Shown here piece by piece: positions 12,004-22,873 of a DNA stretch of 64,000 nt. Within the stretch, counting starts at the first letter, position 1, and every line of letters starts with the position of its first letter. The notes under the pieces are model-generated. The model saw nothing but the letters and a program-made list of their open reading frames with translations, did no database searches and had not been told where the DNA came from. The position numbers were made by a program, and so were the translations under genes. Location of the stretch: the NCBI GenBank assembly GCA_015039365.1, contig WION01000007.1, positions 186,001 to 250,000 of the forward strand, read 5' to 3'. This stretch comes from Amanita rubescens (Eukaryota > Basidiomycota > Agaricomycetes > Agaricales > Amanitaceae).

Positions 12004-12684
12004 TCAATGCTGTGCACGGAGCAACCCGGCTTCATCGGCTTGTTCTTCGGTAGCGACCAACTTCGTCTTGGCAGCTTGAGGCATCTCGCTCAAATTTACA
12101 TTTCCATCTTCCTTTTGCAAAGCTCCTGGAATTGGTGGTATCCCTGGCCATCTGTCTTTGACGAATACTGTTATTCTTACTATCAGCTCATCTGACATTA
12201 TCAACCATAACGTCTGCACACTCACTTTCTAAAACAACTGGCAGCTTTGTAAATTCCTCAAAATTCCCTGCTTTGACGCTCATACGCTCAGGACGCGCGG
12301 TTGTTCCACTGTAAAGATGGCTTCCGCAGCCGGAACAGAACCACCTGCTGACTAGTCAGTGGCGATGGAAGTCAGGCTTGCCGCTTATATCAATGCCATA
12401 TGAACGAGTACGCTCACCTGTATGGCTGGCAGGATTTACAAACGAATACAGCTTGACTGTTCCCTCTGCTCTGACGCTTTCGCTGTTCACGGGCACCGCA
12501 CAGGCATATGCGCTACCGTTGCTACGATAACAATCCTTGCAGTGGCATATTCCCATGCCCTGTGATCACCATCAATGACAAACGTGCAGAACGCTAGCAG
12601 CGTATCCTGGCGTACCTTGAACCGAGGTTCGGTGTCAACGAACACTTTGCACCCTCCACATAAACACTGTCCTTCGTAGGGCAT
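12004..12684 (-). CDS. GFA-family protein, copy 1
   Basis: A 166-residue protein of the GFA/CENP-V fold, the family of glutathione-dependent formaldehyde-activating enzymes. Four exons: 12616-12684, 12418-12559, 12226-12351 and 12004-12167. It starts MPYEGQCLCGGCKVF, with the first Cys-x-Cys pair, continues with GICHCKDCYRSNG (the second zinc ligands), then RWFCSGCGSHLYSG (a third Cys pair), and ends after FVKDRWPGIPPIPGALQ. These cysteine sets bind zinc in the fold. The true substrate is unknown because many fungal GFA proteins are not formaldehyde enzymes. Its closest relative is copy 3 at 14185-14825. The second intron has a normal GT donor (GTGAGC), unlike copies 2 and 4. Start and splice sites are well supported by comparison of the six copies. 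Confidence 0.92.
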
Positions 12685-13026
12685 GTTGGTTGTAGTGGGA
12701 AGATCAACGAAATAATGATATGAAATCTAGGATTTTGCATTGTGGACGCCGGCATCCCCGGCCTGTCACGTTTGCTCAAGTGGCGCTGAATCTGATCTTT
12801 CCCCGTTCTGGCAGTGCTGAACGCGCAGGTATCAATAGCAAGGCCTGGCGTGCATGTTGTTCAATTTTAGAGGACTTGGTAGATTCGACTGACTAATCTT
12901 GTGCTTCTGATCTTATAGCTCATTCAAACTTGTCATTGGTAGGGCCAAACGCACAGGCGATCTTAGATAGGAATACAGCCGCTAACTAGCCTGCTCGGTA
13001 TCTCAAACTTGTCGCCATCATCCTCA

Positions 13027-13686
13027 TCACAAATCTTGCTTAGTGTCAGGCGCATTTTTCGTTGCCTGAGGGTCCGTCCTCAGTAGTAGTAACTTCGTCT
13101 CCTCATTGATGGACTTTGCAGCCTGGCCATCTTCAACTTGCACTGCCCCCGGAATCGGAGGAACCGAAGGCCACCTATCTTTCGCAAAAACTGTGCTCCT
13201 TCAAGTCAACTCCGATGTACTTCAATTAAAAACACCTCACCTTCTAAGACGATAGCCATCTTTGTAAATCCATCAATGACGCCAGCTCGCACAAAAGTAC
13301 GGTCAGGATGAGCACTTGACTGACTGAAGAGGTGAGCACCGCAGTCTGCGCAAAACCACCTGCTGACTGATTAAAATATGACGTGACCAAGAATCGAAGC
13401 CGTAGGGTAGCACCACTTGCCTGTATTTCCATTCGAGGGATGCACAAATGCGTAAAGTTTCACCGAGCCCTCTGTCTTTACGCTATCTCTGGGCACGGGC
13501 GCTCCGCAGGCAAATGCACCCCCGGTGCTGCGGCTACAATCAGTGCAGTGACATAAGACCAGGCCCTATCAATATCTTGATAAGTTGGACAAACACAGGC
13601 AGCACGTTTGGACATACCTTGAGAAGAGGTTCGGAATCAACGAAGATTTTGCAGCCTCCGCATAAGCACTTCCCTTCGTAGAGCAT
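13027..13686 (-). CDS. GFA-family protein, copy 2
   Basis: A 167-residue GFA-fold protein in four exons (13618-13686, 13421-13565, 13241-13366, 13027-13190). Zinc-ligand motifs are CLCGGCKIF, LCHCTDCSRSTGG and RWFCADCGAHLFS, followed by VFAKDRWPSVPPIPGAVQ and a longer charged tail ending KQDL. The second intron begins GCAAGT directly after ACAG, a textbook GC-AG intron. The homologous position in copies 1, 3 and 6 is GT. It is the partner of copy 1 in duplicated unit 1 and is most like copy 4. Cellular role unknown: a zinc-dependent, thiol-handling enzyme or a detoxification role is the usual guess for the family. Confidence 0.92.
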
Positions 13687-14184
13687 GGTGGGCAAAGGAA
13701 TGGGGTCAATGCGGAGGTGAACTTGATTATATATACGCCCTATATGGAATGAGTCAGAATCGAACGGCACAGTCGTGACGTTAACGTTAGTGGGTTCGGA
13801 GCTGATTATAATAATTAGATCCTCAAGTTGAACGGGGAGCTTCGGGCATTTATTGTCCCTTGACATTATTGATTCTTGTCAAAGCCAGGTGTTGATCTAA
13901 GCGGTGGAAGGTAAGCGGGCGGGGCATACCTGGCCGAGTTGCTCATTATAATAACATGGTCGACGGTAATTAAGCGCTGAATTTTATTGGATGATAGTCT
14001 CGCTCCATTTGGGCCTAGTACTTACGGCTCCGAGGAAGGTTGTGCTGGCATCTGCGCGCACACTACATTATCAACGTTATATCACACCCAAATTTAATAC
14101 ACCGCTTCTATCGCCTGTAACCAAAATATTCACTCCCAAGAAGTTAAGTAAGAACCCGATCTTGGATCAATGCTGTGCACGGAA

Positions 14185-14825
14185 CTACCCGGCTTCGTTG
14201 GCTTGTTCTTCGGTAGCGACCAGCTTCATCTTGGCAGCTTGAGGCACCTCGCTCGGGTTTACATTTCCATCTTCCTTTTGCAAAGCTCCTGGAACTGGTG
14301 GTATTCCAGGCCATCTGTCTTTGACGAATACTGTTATTCTTATCAGCTCATCTGACATTATCAACCGTAACATCTACACTCACTTTCTAAAACAACCGGC
14401 AGCTTTGTAAATTCCTCAAAAATCCCTGCTTTGACGCTCACATTCTCAGGACGCGCGCTTGATCCACTGTAAAGATGGCTTCCGCAACCAGAGCAGAACC
14501 ACCTGCTGACTAGTTAGTGGCGATGAGCCGCTTATATCAATGCCATAGAACGAGCGCTGACCTGTATGGCCGGCGGGATTTACAATGGAATGCAGCTTGA
14601 CTGTTCCCTCTGCTCTGATGTTTTTCTTGTTCGTGAACACCCCACAGGCATATGCGCTACCGTTGCTACGATAACAATCCTTGCAGTGGCATATTCCTAT
14701 GCCCTGCGTCCACCATCATCGATAAACTTGCAGAATGCTAGCAGCGTATCATGACGTACATTGAATGGTTCGGCATCAATGAACACTTTGCACCCCCCAC
14801 ATAAACAGTGACCTTCGTAGAGCAT
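14185..14825 (-). CDS. GFA-family protein, copy 3
   Basis: A 159-residue GFA-fold protein, the duplicate of copy 1, with exons 14760-14825, 14562-14703, 14384-14509 and 14185-14330. It keeps all zinc-ligand motifs (CLCGGCKVF, ICHCKDCYRSNGSAY, RWFCSGCGSHLYSG). It differs by one lost codon at the end of exon 1, by an altered loop (GVFTNKKNIRAEG against AVPVNSESVRAEG), and by an earlier stop: TAG at 14185-14187 ends it seven codons before the stop that is still readable at 14167. The frame is intact, so it is probably functional. Confidence 0.9.
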
Positions 14826-15023
14826 GTCGGTTGTGGATATGTCAGCGAGAAGAACGAAATAAAAAATGATCAGAAATCTAGAGGACTTGGTGAACTATGT
14901 AGGCTGACTAATCTTTTAATTTTGATCTTTAATCTCGGGCCAAACGCACGCGCGATCTTGGATAGGAATACAGCTGCTAACTAGCCTGCTCAATATCTCA
15001 AACTTGGGCCGCCATCATCCTCA

Positions 15024-15629
15024 TCACAAATCTTGCTCGACCTCAGTCGACTTCATCTCATCATTGATGGACTTTGAAACTTGGCCCTCAAATTGCATTG
15101 CCCCCGGAATCGGAGGAATCGACGGCCACCTATCTTTCGCAAAAACTATGCTCCTTTAAATCAACTCCGACGTACTTCAATTAACAATACCTCACCTTCT
15201 AAGACGATCGGCAACTTTGTAAACGCATCAATCACTCCAGCTTTCACGAAAGAACGCTCAGGATGAGCACTTGACTGACTGAGGAGGTGAGCACCGCAGT
15301 CCGCGCAAAACCATCTATGGACTGATTAAAGTATGACGTGACCAAGAATCGAAACTGTGGGGTAGCGCCGCTTGCCTGTGTTTCCACTCGATGAATAAAG
15401 TTTGACTGAGCCCTCTGTCTTTACGCTATCGCTAGGCACGGGCACTCCGCAGATAAATGCACCCCCGGTGCTGCGGCTACAATCAGTGCAGTGACATATG
15501 ACCAAGCCCTATCAATATCTTGATAAGTCGGCCAAACGCAGGCAGCACGTTTGAACATACCTTGAGAAGGGGTTCGGCATCAACAACGATTTTGCAGCCT
15601 CCGCATAAGCATTTCCCTTCGTAGGGCAT
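15024..15629 (-). CDS. GFA-family protein, copy 4
   Basis: A 149-residue GFA-fold protein, the duplicate of copy 2 (exons 15561-15629, 15376-15508, 15196-15321, 15024-15145). Motifs CLCGGCKIV, ICHCTDCSRSTGG and RWFCADCGAHLLS are kept. It lost four codons before the second intron (SVKLYSSSGNT where copy 2 has SVKLYAFVHPSNGNT) and has a shorter tail. The second intron starts GCAAGC, so the GC donor predates the duplication of the unit. Probably functional. Confidence 0.9.
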
Positions 15630-15815
15630 GGTGGGCAGTGAATGGGGTCAATGCGGAGGCGAACTTGATTATATGTAGGCCCTATATAGAATGAGTCAGA
15701 ATCGAGCGGCACCGTCGTGGCGCTAGTGAGTTCGGAGCTGATTATTCTCAGGCATAATTACTAGATCCTCAAGTTGAGCAGGTGAGCTTCGGGCGTTTAT
15801 TGTCCCTTGACAGAC

Positions 15816-16527
15816 TACTACCAACGTTTACTACCAGCAGGTTCATCTGCCCTTCGATCTAACGCGTATAAAAATCAGATTGTCGGGTATCACTGATATT
15901 AATCGATCGAGTACTACACGTATCAAGTGAAGCTTAAGATTCGGCGCGCGGGATGTACTAATAGATTTGATGTAATCCAAGGACCCGGGTCAAGCACCAC
16001 CGTTGACGGTGATGATCAGAAAGAAGATAAGGGCTCCACGGGCGCACGCTAGACGTGACTATTGAATTGACGTCAAACGCATCGTCCTCGATCCTATCGT
16101 ATCACATACATGATGAAGAAGTGCAACAAAAGTCGGTCATATGTACAGAAAAACTCTTCGCGGTCAATTAAAATGCACTTCTACTACTTCGACCATATCC
16201 TTTGATGAGTCGAACCCGTCTTTCCATGGAGAATCCTTGTCATGATCCGGAAATACCTGATGTACCGCGGGATTTGTCCCCAAGCCAGGGCATCCATTTG
16301 AGGATACCGTCCAGGTCATAAGGCAACCCTACGACCAACTCTTCGGGCCAATACGCGTTTCGGAAATCATTCTATCACGATGGTGGCGGATGATCACCAT
16401 TTTTTTATCCCAATATAAGCGACTAAGAAGAAGCTGGGCATGGTCGTAGTCCGACTGTCCGAGTCGCGTGACAAGTTATTTCAAGCGTACTGCACCAAAA
16501 ATAGCTACTAAAGATTCGGGCTCGCAC
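15816..16527. other. Intergenic, no gene recognised
   Basis: No coding, RNA gene or repeat can be supported. The part next to 15816 is the end of the duplicated upstream tract of GFA copy 4. Confidence 0.4.
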
Positions 16528-17145
16528 CTACTCGCGTTCCCACCCGATCGGCATACCCTCAAACTGAGTGGCTCCTTCAGCAGGACTGACACCTGCCCAT
16601 CTGTCCTTTACGAACACTGCAATGAAACAATTAATCGCGTCATAGCAAGTCAAACGTAATCAACTTACCCTCGACTGCGATAGGCAAATTGAGGAATGCA
16701 TCGATGATACCAGTTTGCACGCAAATGTCTTTACCCATATTTGGGGATTTGTGGATCAGCTGGCAACCACAACCAGTACAAAACCATCTCGTCACTGTGT
16801 CCAACGAAATTTAACAAACGTCCGAGTAGACGACGACGGAAATTTCAACTAACCAACGTTGCCGTTGGGTACTGTGACATCAAAAGTCTTGTAAGTCCCT
16901 TCAACCTTAACGGAAGTTTCTGGTACGAATACTTGACTGCTGAACGCTGTACCATTGCATTTTCTGCAATCTTCACAATGGCATATGACCTGCCCACCAA
17001 GCAAAATTCGTGATCAGGTAAAACGCAAAAGTTCCTTGGAGTTGCACTATACGTTAAACGTTGGGTCGGCGTCGACTATCACTTTTGATGCACCACAAAG
17101 GCAGAGTCCTTCGTGGTGCGGGGGAGCCTGAGCCTCGGTTTGCAT
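16528..17145 (-). CDS. GFA-family protein, copy 5 (divergent)
   Basis: A 147-residue GFA-fold protein outside the duplicated unit, in four exons (17053-17145, 16854-16989, 16669-16794, 16528-16616). It has a longer N-terminus (MQTEAQAPPHHEGLCLCGAS), then VICHCEDCRKCNGTAFSS, TRWFCTGCGCQLIHKS and VFVKDRWAGVSPAEGATQ. The extra third cysteine of the first motif in its neighbours (CLCGGC) is serine here, while the core CxC, CHCxxC and CxxC ligands remain. It is clearly older than the tandem copies. A different substrate is possible. Confidence 0.9.
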
Positions 17146-17752
17146 TGTAACAATCTCGTTTGCAAGGGCTTGATTGATGTGGGTGTGTGGGGTTTCCCGC
17201 CACGCCGATAGCTTAATATACTCCTACCCTCGGTTTATCTTCCCAATCTTGGCATTCCCTTCTCATCGGAGCTCGGGTATACTTGCACCCGCGACCTGAT
17301 AAATACTTAGCCATCCTGCAAAAAACATGGTGGCATATTTGTATACATATAGCAGTCGATACCTCAACAAATTGCCTCAACAAATTAAATACAGATTCAC
17401 TGTCCACCCACCGGGACTGAGCCATTCGTACGGTTCGTTTCTATTGCATCAGATCCCGTCAATCGATCAGTATTCTTAGTCAGGTGAACCAGCCGATGGA
17501 GCATGAATGATGTTTACTTATGGCATACGGCAAAGTGAAATGTGTTACGAAAGGCGGTGGTGCGTTCTGTCTCTACAAGTGCAGGTAGGTTGCATAGAAA
17601 AAGTTATTGTATCATGGACGACGAATAACACTTTGACGTAGCCATAGACCATTGTCACCAGAACCCCAAACCGCAAGAGCCACCTGAAGTACGAGCAAGT
17701 TAACCACAAGTGATATGAGAATAAGGGCTTGATGATCTGCTTACAAAGATAC
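17146..17752. other. Intergenic, no gene recognised
   Basis: This lies between the start of GFA copy 5 and the stop of rps6. It should hold the GFA5 promoter and the rps6 3' UTR and terminator. Frames here carry no recognisable motif. Confidence 0.4.
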
Positions 17753-18688
17753 TCAGGCAGCAGTCTTCTGATGAGATGCCTTGATGGCAGCGACCTTGGC
17801 CTTTTTGTCGGCAACGCGCTTGGCGATTAGAACACTAGGAAATCGTCAGTAAACAGAGCATGCGCTTAGGCGGAACTTGGCATACTCGTATTCTGATTTT
17901 TGTTCCTTCTGGCGTTCGATTCTGTGACGCTTGATGGCACGGAGGTGGCGGCGGCGTTGGAGGCGGACAGGTGTGACCAACCGCTGGATTTTAGGTCTAA
18001 AGCAATGGTTAACCAGAGTCCAAGTACGTGGAACGAACGGCGCTTACGCTTTGGTATAAGGCTTAGCATCGGGTTTCTTCTGGCTCTTCACCTCTCTCCT
18101 AATTACGTATTTCCTGACATCATCTTCCTTGCTAAGGTTGAAGAATTTTCTGATCTTCGTTGCACGCTTGGGACCGAGGCGCTTGGGGATGACGGTGTCC
18201 GTCAGTCCTGGAATTTCGTTCTCGCCTTGTTTAACGATAACGAGGGACAGCACGGCAATATCGGGGCCCACAATGCATCCGCGCACGGATTTGCGCTTGC
18301 GCTCACCGGTACGGCGGATACGGTAACATGAGTGGCCATCGGCGAGGAGAAGGCGGACACGGTAGGGAAGAAGAACACCCTGCTTCATGGGGAAACCCTG
18401 CTTGTCATTTCCACCTGTAATACGGAAGACGTAGCCCTTCCATTCATCACCGAGCGAATCACCGGGCACTTCTTGTGACATTCTCTTATCCATGAAGACA
18501 CGGCTGAGTTAATTGGCATAAGTTCAACACACAGAATTATAGAAGAAAGAGTTGGCATACTAGCGTTTCTCATCATCAATGTCAATGAGTTTTTGGCATC
18601 CCGTTGCGGGATCTATGAGCACAGCCCACGTTATACATTATCGTCGCCATCGTTGAGAAAAAGTCTTACTGGCAATGTTGAACTTCAT
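17753..18688 (-). CDS. rps6: 40S ribosomal protein S6 (eS6)
   Basis: A 239-residue small-subunit ribosomal protein in five exons: 18670-18688, 18561-18612, 18048-18503, 17886-17996 and 17753-17834. The first exon is only 19 nt (MKFNIA), the usual layout for fungal ribosomal protein genes. Unmistakable eS6 sequence follows: [66 protein letters not shown] and [17 protein letters not shown]. The length agrees with yeast S6 (236). The C-terminal tail ends KASHQKTAA without the yeast-type RRASS phosphorylation motif, so TOR/S6-kinase control at the usual serines looks absent or changed. It shares a short divergent promoter with rps13. Confidence 0.97.
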
Positions 18689-19027
18689 TCTAGGCGCGTA
18701 TAGTTAGTCATCTATGCCGCAAAATCATAGGATCATCCATACCTGTAGTGTTTATTCCGTCGTCACTGTTGGCGTCGAGGGCGAAAAGCTCGAGCTAGAA
18801 ACGGACGTTAGTACTGCAACACTCGCAAACTTCCGCCTCGCTAGGGTAGAATTAAGGTTTGCAACTGTACAGCTGACTTCGGCATTTCCCACACCCAACA
18901 CACCGCGATTGATCGTTCGCCGTCGCCGACAAAACTCAAGACAACTTTCCCTCAAGACTTTTATCAATAATCGTAAGTTACTTTTGAAACATCTGGTATA
19001 AAAAGTTGAATCTTTGGCAGAGTCAAC
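18689..19027. promoter_or_regulatory. Divergent promoter between rps6 and rps13
   Basis: Only 339 bp separate the two start codons, so both ribosomal protein genes must be driven from here. AT-rich pieces occur near 18950-19015. No motif is certain by eye. Paired transcription is an inference from the arrangement. Confidence 0.7.
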
Positions 19028-19656
19028 ATGGGTCGTATGCACGCTCCCGGAAAGGGCATTTGTACGTTGCAAGAAAATATAAGAAACGCTCGTCTAAACA
19101 TGGCTGTTATGTAGCGTCCTCTGCCCTGCCATACCGCCGCACTCCGCCTTCTTGGCTAAAAACGACTCCTGAAGAGGTCGTTGAGCAAATCATCAAGCTC
19201 GCCCGCAAGGGTTTGACACCTTCTCAAATCGGTGTAACTCTCCGTGACTCGCATGGCATTCCCCAAGTTCGTTTCGTCACCGGTAACAAAATTCTTCGTA
19301 TCCTCAAGTCCCAAGGTTCGTTATCCATCCAATCTATACCCACTTTATCTCACTCATTCGCCTATCATCAACTCCTTCCTGCTATAACCTTGTCACTTTG
19401 ACATCTGTTGTAATATGCCTTTTGTTTGGGGATAGGACTTGGCCCATCCATCCCTGAGGACCTTTGGCACCTCATCAAAAAGGCGGTTGCCGTTCGCAAA
19501 CACCTGGAGACCAACCGCAAGGACAAGGACTCCAAGTTCCGTCTCATCTTGATCGAATCGAGGATTCATAGGCTTGCTCGGTACTACAAGACCAAGCAGC
19601 AGATTCCTCCTACGTTCAAGTATGATTCGGCTACTGCGTCCACCCTGATTGCATAG
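19028..19656 (+). CDS. rps13: 40S ribosomal protein S13 (uS15)
   Basis: A 151-residue protein, exactly the yeast length, in three exons: 19028-19061, 19115-19315 and 19436-19656. It reads [11 protein letters not shown], then [40 protein letters not shown], and [20 protein letters not shown] followed by [18 protein letters not shown]. These are diagnostic of eukaryotic uS15. The second intron (120 nt) is twice the usual length here. I looked for C/D-box snoRNA boxes in it, because S13 introns host snoRNAs in some eukaryotes, and saw none. Confidence 0.97.
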
Positions 19657-19775
19657 ATATGCAGGATAGCGTGGCTTACGATATACACTGGTCTTTGTTA
19701 TGCATGTGTAGCACAAATTAGGCTTTATGACATTATATATGTATAGGGTCGTACGCCTATCAGTTATGGAATGTG

Positions 19776-19831
19776 GTGGCACACATCACGTACCTCGCAG
19801 ATAGCAATTCTCGGTAAACTATGGTGAAATT
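19776..19831. repeat. Direct repeat, left copy, beside F-box pseudogene
   Basis: The block GTGGCACACATCAC, then GTACCTCGCAG and ATTCTCGGTAAACTA, recurs in the same order at 21691-21755. The right copy carries about 19 extra bases between the first two words. Confidence 0.75.
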
Positions 19832-20213
19832 TTCACATACCAACAACCCCTTCACCCCGACCTATCAACCTTCTTCCATGGCCCATCGACGAAGAACGGC
19901 CGGATCAGACAAAAGGCTAGCGAAAAGCGTAGTAGGATCCAGAGGATGGCGAATTCGTTGATAGACGGTTGTTCAAGCAGTGATAGTGATAATCTATATG
20001 AGTGTCGTCGTGCATCACGTCAAAAAAGACGCAAATTTATTGGTCTGACTACGGGAGACTAGTGATAATCGTATAAACTTCAACTCAGGTTCCACGACAT
20101 ACAATCTATTCGGCACTCTCGAAAAACAAATCAGGCAAAGAAGTTACTGTAACAGAGCTCGATCTTCCACCCAATTCAAGTTTGACCGTGACGCACTAGG
20201 TAATAAAACAGCT

Positions 20214-21625
20214 CTAATATGCTTCGCTATCTGCCGCATCGATATCGAGCCCATAATTCCACCATCGGTCGTCAACCACTTCCGATGAGTATGTCAAAGA
20301 CACGCCAAGTTCTTCCAGCTGCTCCCGCTCATCCGCCTCCCACAGCGAAACATCCCCATTACATTCCAACTCCTTTGCGCCGCTCGCTCGAAAGGCCTCC
20401 ACCACCGTAGATGCATGCAATGCCCTAAGGTTGCAGTTCGACTTGAAAACAAGCCTCTTGAGCGGTAGACTTGGTTCACGTGCAAACTTCTCCAGTAACT
20501 TGTCATTGAAACCACTCCGCACCACGGCACCGAATATCCCATGCAACGCAATGCACTCCAGCATTGGAAATGGCGGCCCCCTGTCATCCTCTCCAAACAT
20601 AATCCAATCCCACACATCTTGTGATAAACACGCCCGCGTGACTGCAAACCGGCGTACGCTCCGACACCGAGATGAAAAGAGCCTCAATGCGTTGCGCACC
20701 ATTGTTGTATTCTGATCGGTCCATTCGTAGTCAAGCCGATCGCTTTCAATTTCCGGCTCACGCGAGCCATCTAGATGACCATAGGCGCCGTGATACACCC
20801 AATCAAATCGCACGCAGTCCCAGGAACCGATACTGCCAGATGCTTCAACATAGGCAATTGAATATCCAACGAAATCTCCGATCCAGGCCGTCCCTTGACC
20901 AAGCCCGAAGCCGTAGGTGGTGTCATATTATGCGAGTTCCACCAAAGGCGGTGCTTTATCCATAACGACTCCAGTTGGGGCGTACAATTGAGAAGCGCCG
21001 CGATAAGTGCAGGATGGGCAATTTTTTCCTCGATTGATCCATCGAGAACGAGCGCGCTCAAGTGGGAAAAGGATGCAGAGAGGAGTAATATCGGTACGCA
21101 GTCGTAGAAGCTGTTCATGTGGAGCTTTTGCAAATTGGGAAATGTGTTAGTGGCGTCTGCGAGTACCATATCCAGTCGTGGCCATTTGGGTTCCAACAAG
21201 TAATCCGACTCGTTCTGTGACAAGATAGAAAGCACCTGGAGCGCTTGGAACGCCCCCACGTTCGGAAAGACATCATAGACAACACCGCCCGCCAAGAAGG
21301 CAGTATCGGCGATGAGGGCGAATTCGCGAATTTGAGCATTGTACTCTGCCAACAGCTTGCACAGCGCTAAAACTTCCCGCGTGCGTTCTGTAACGAATCC
21401 TATGCGCACCGTAAGCATTGCGCCCTTTGTACGCAAGATACGGGCTCGAAGGAAATCGGGTCCATCAATGTTGAACTGGCGAGGACGGAGAATCACAGTT
21501 GTCCAAAGCGATGGGATAGAATGTAAGACTGCAGTAAATTTTTTGCAAGTTTCTGAAATGGCTGGATTGTCGCATTGGCACACGATTTCGGCCAGGACCT
21601 CAATGGGAAGGTCGAAGATGATCAT
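20214..21625 (-). pseudogene. F-box protein, frameshifted (pseudogene or base error)
   Basis: One intronless F-box/leucine-rich-like protein is split into two frames. The N-terminal 280 codons (21625-about 20790) start MIIFDLPIEVLAEIVCQCDN, an F-box, and run through repeats such as FPNLQKLHMNSFYDCVPILL to VSVPGTACDLIGCITAP. The C-terminal part continues one base out of frame from about 20785 (HLDGSREPEIESDRL) to the stop at 20214 (ECNGDVSLWEADEREQLEEL). No intron with a GT-AG pair and the right phase can join them, so a single-base indel is the simplest reading. F-box proteins of this basidiomycete type probably recruit substrates to SCF ubiquitin ligases and are highly expanded. Direct repeats lie on both sides. 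Confidence 0.75.
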
Positions 21626-22873
21626 GCTGTGAGATTACGTAATGGGCGTTCTATGCACACTGCATATTTGAACAAAGGAAAAACAAGGAAGTGGCACACA
21701 TCACTTGTTTAACTTTGCCGGAGTACCTCGCAGGTAGCGATTCTCGGTAAACTAAGCAGCCAGGGTATATGTTTCATTGACCTTCCATGACTGGCCTATG
21801 GCGAAATTTTACAACTCCAATCCAGCCCTGGAAGGCGTCGCTGGCTGACCGACAGAAGATTGAATCTTTTACTGGCATCTGCATTAGGTCGTGCAAACGT
21901 GATCCACACTTTTACAGCATCACCGACACCCATAAAGCTGGAGAAATGAGGCAACAAGAAACGGACACTGCGCCGAGAACATACGTCGCACAACATCTTG
22001 GCTCAAACAGGTTGAATGCAGGAAATGTAATGCGGTGCAGAGTGTGTTCGCAACAACGATCAAGCCGGAATGACGCTGTTTGTTTGATCATTGATCGTAA
22101 CTTCAGCCATGCAGGCTGATGCCCCATGTGCCCGTTCCGGAGTAAGTCGTGCTATGCAGACTTCACGACTTTATTTATAGCGTTTTACTTGTCATAGACA
22201 CCCGGCATTCAACTACAACCCCACAAAGCTCTGCAAGTATGCTCCATAAATGTTTCATTATAAGCTTCTAAATGGCTTGTTGGCGGTAAAATTTTCTCAA
22301 CCCCTCCAGGCCTGGAAGATATATATAGAGTGCCTATGAGGCGGACGCACATGACATGCATGCGTGACAGGAAACCGTTCCATCTTGCCACGCGGATTTT
22401 GGGTGGCACCATTGCCATAGTATGTCTTCCTTACTATCACGAGGGTTAAGTACTCGTTTACACCGAAAGATCGCACTTGAAGTATTTGGATTTGGGTGGG
22501 ACTGCCTAAGGCAAGAGGTGCTGGGAAAATAGCGCGGGGTTATTGTCAGAATGCCGAGAACATCAGGTACAGATATCGCTTCAAAGGTTGCCCCTTATTC
22601 TTCCACACAGTTCTTTTTCCAAGAGTAAAGACGTGAGTCATAGTAAGTCGTGTTTCGACCTCCAACATAAAGATAGCCGCATGGTGATTGGACAGCATCG
22701 TCCGGAGTTGCCTCCGTAGGTGGCGCTCATAGTGTTGTTGAGCATGGCAGCACCGGCACAGGTTTAGGGCATGACCTCCGATCGCGCACGGTCAGGCGGG
22801 TTGTTCGTTCAGCTGGGTCATTCAACTGTGTGAGGAATATAAATCGCTTTGACAAAGTCATTACGACCTCATC
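21626..22873. other. Intergenic with diverged repeats
   Basis: Includes the right direct repeat (21691-21755). About 21770-21840 and 22245-22325 resemble one another (TTTCATT, then a GGCGAAATTTT/GGTAAAATTTT word, then CCAGNCCTGGAAG), so older duplicated non-coding sequence is present. The last 300 bp should contain the promoter of the DUF6534 gene. No gene is supported. Confidence 0.4.
21691..21755. repeat. Direct repeat, right copy, beside F-box pseudogene
   Basis: Matches 19776-19831 in word order and orientation (GTGGCACACATCAC, GTACCTCGCAG, ATTCTCGGTAAACTA), with a short insertion. The pair brackets the frameshifted F-box gene. Confidence 0.75.

Larger units (their letters stand above)
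11640..13865. repeat. Tandem segmental duplication, unit 1 (two GFA genes)
   Basis: This segment and the next one (13866-15815) are diverged copies of one unit: a promoter-like lead (GTCAAAGCCAGGTGTTGATC), two GFA-family genes on the minus strand, and the shared upstream tract of the second gene. Unit 1 has about 140 extra bases between its two genes (about 12730-12860). Its left edge lies in the upstream region of the tetraspanin gene, so part of that region was copied too. Confidence 0.85.
13866..15815. repeat. Tandem segmental duplication, unit 2 (two GFA genes)
   Basis: Second copy of the unit described at 11640-13865, in the same orientation and order. It is shorter because the spacer between its two genes lacks about 140 bases. 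Coding parts and upstream tracts are still easily alignable by eye, while introns have drifted, so the duplication is not brand new. Confidence 0.85.

Noticed and set aside
19316..19435. Possible snoRNA in the long rps13 intron
   Set aside because: No C/D or H/ACA boxes could be found.
20774..20820. An intron joining the two halves of the F-box gene at 20.2-21.6 kb
   Set aside because: All GT-AG pairs tried give the wrong phase or an immediate stop, so a frame slip is the better reading.
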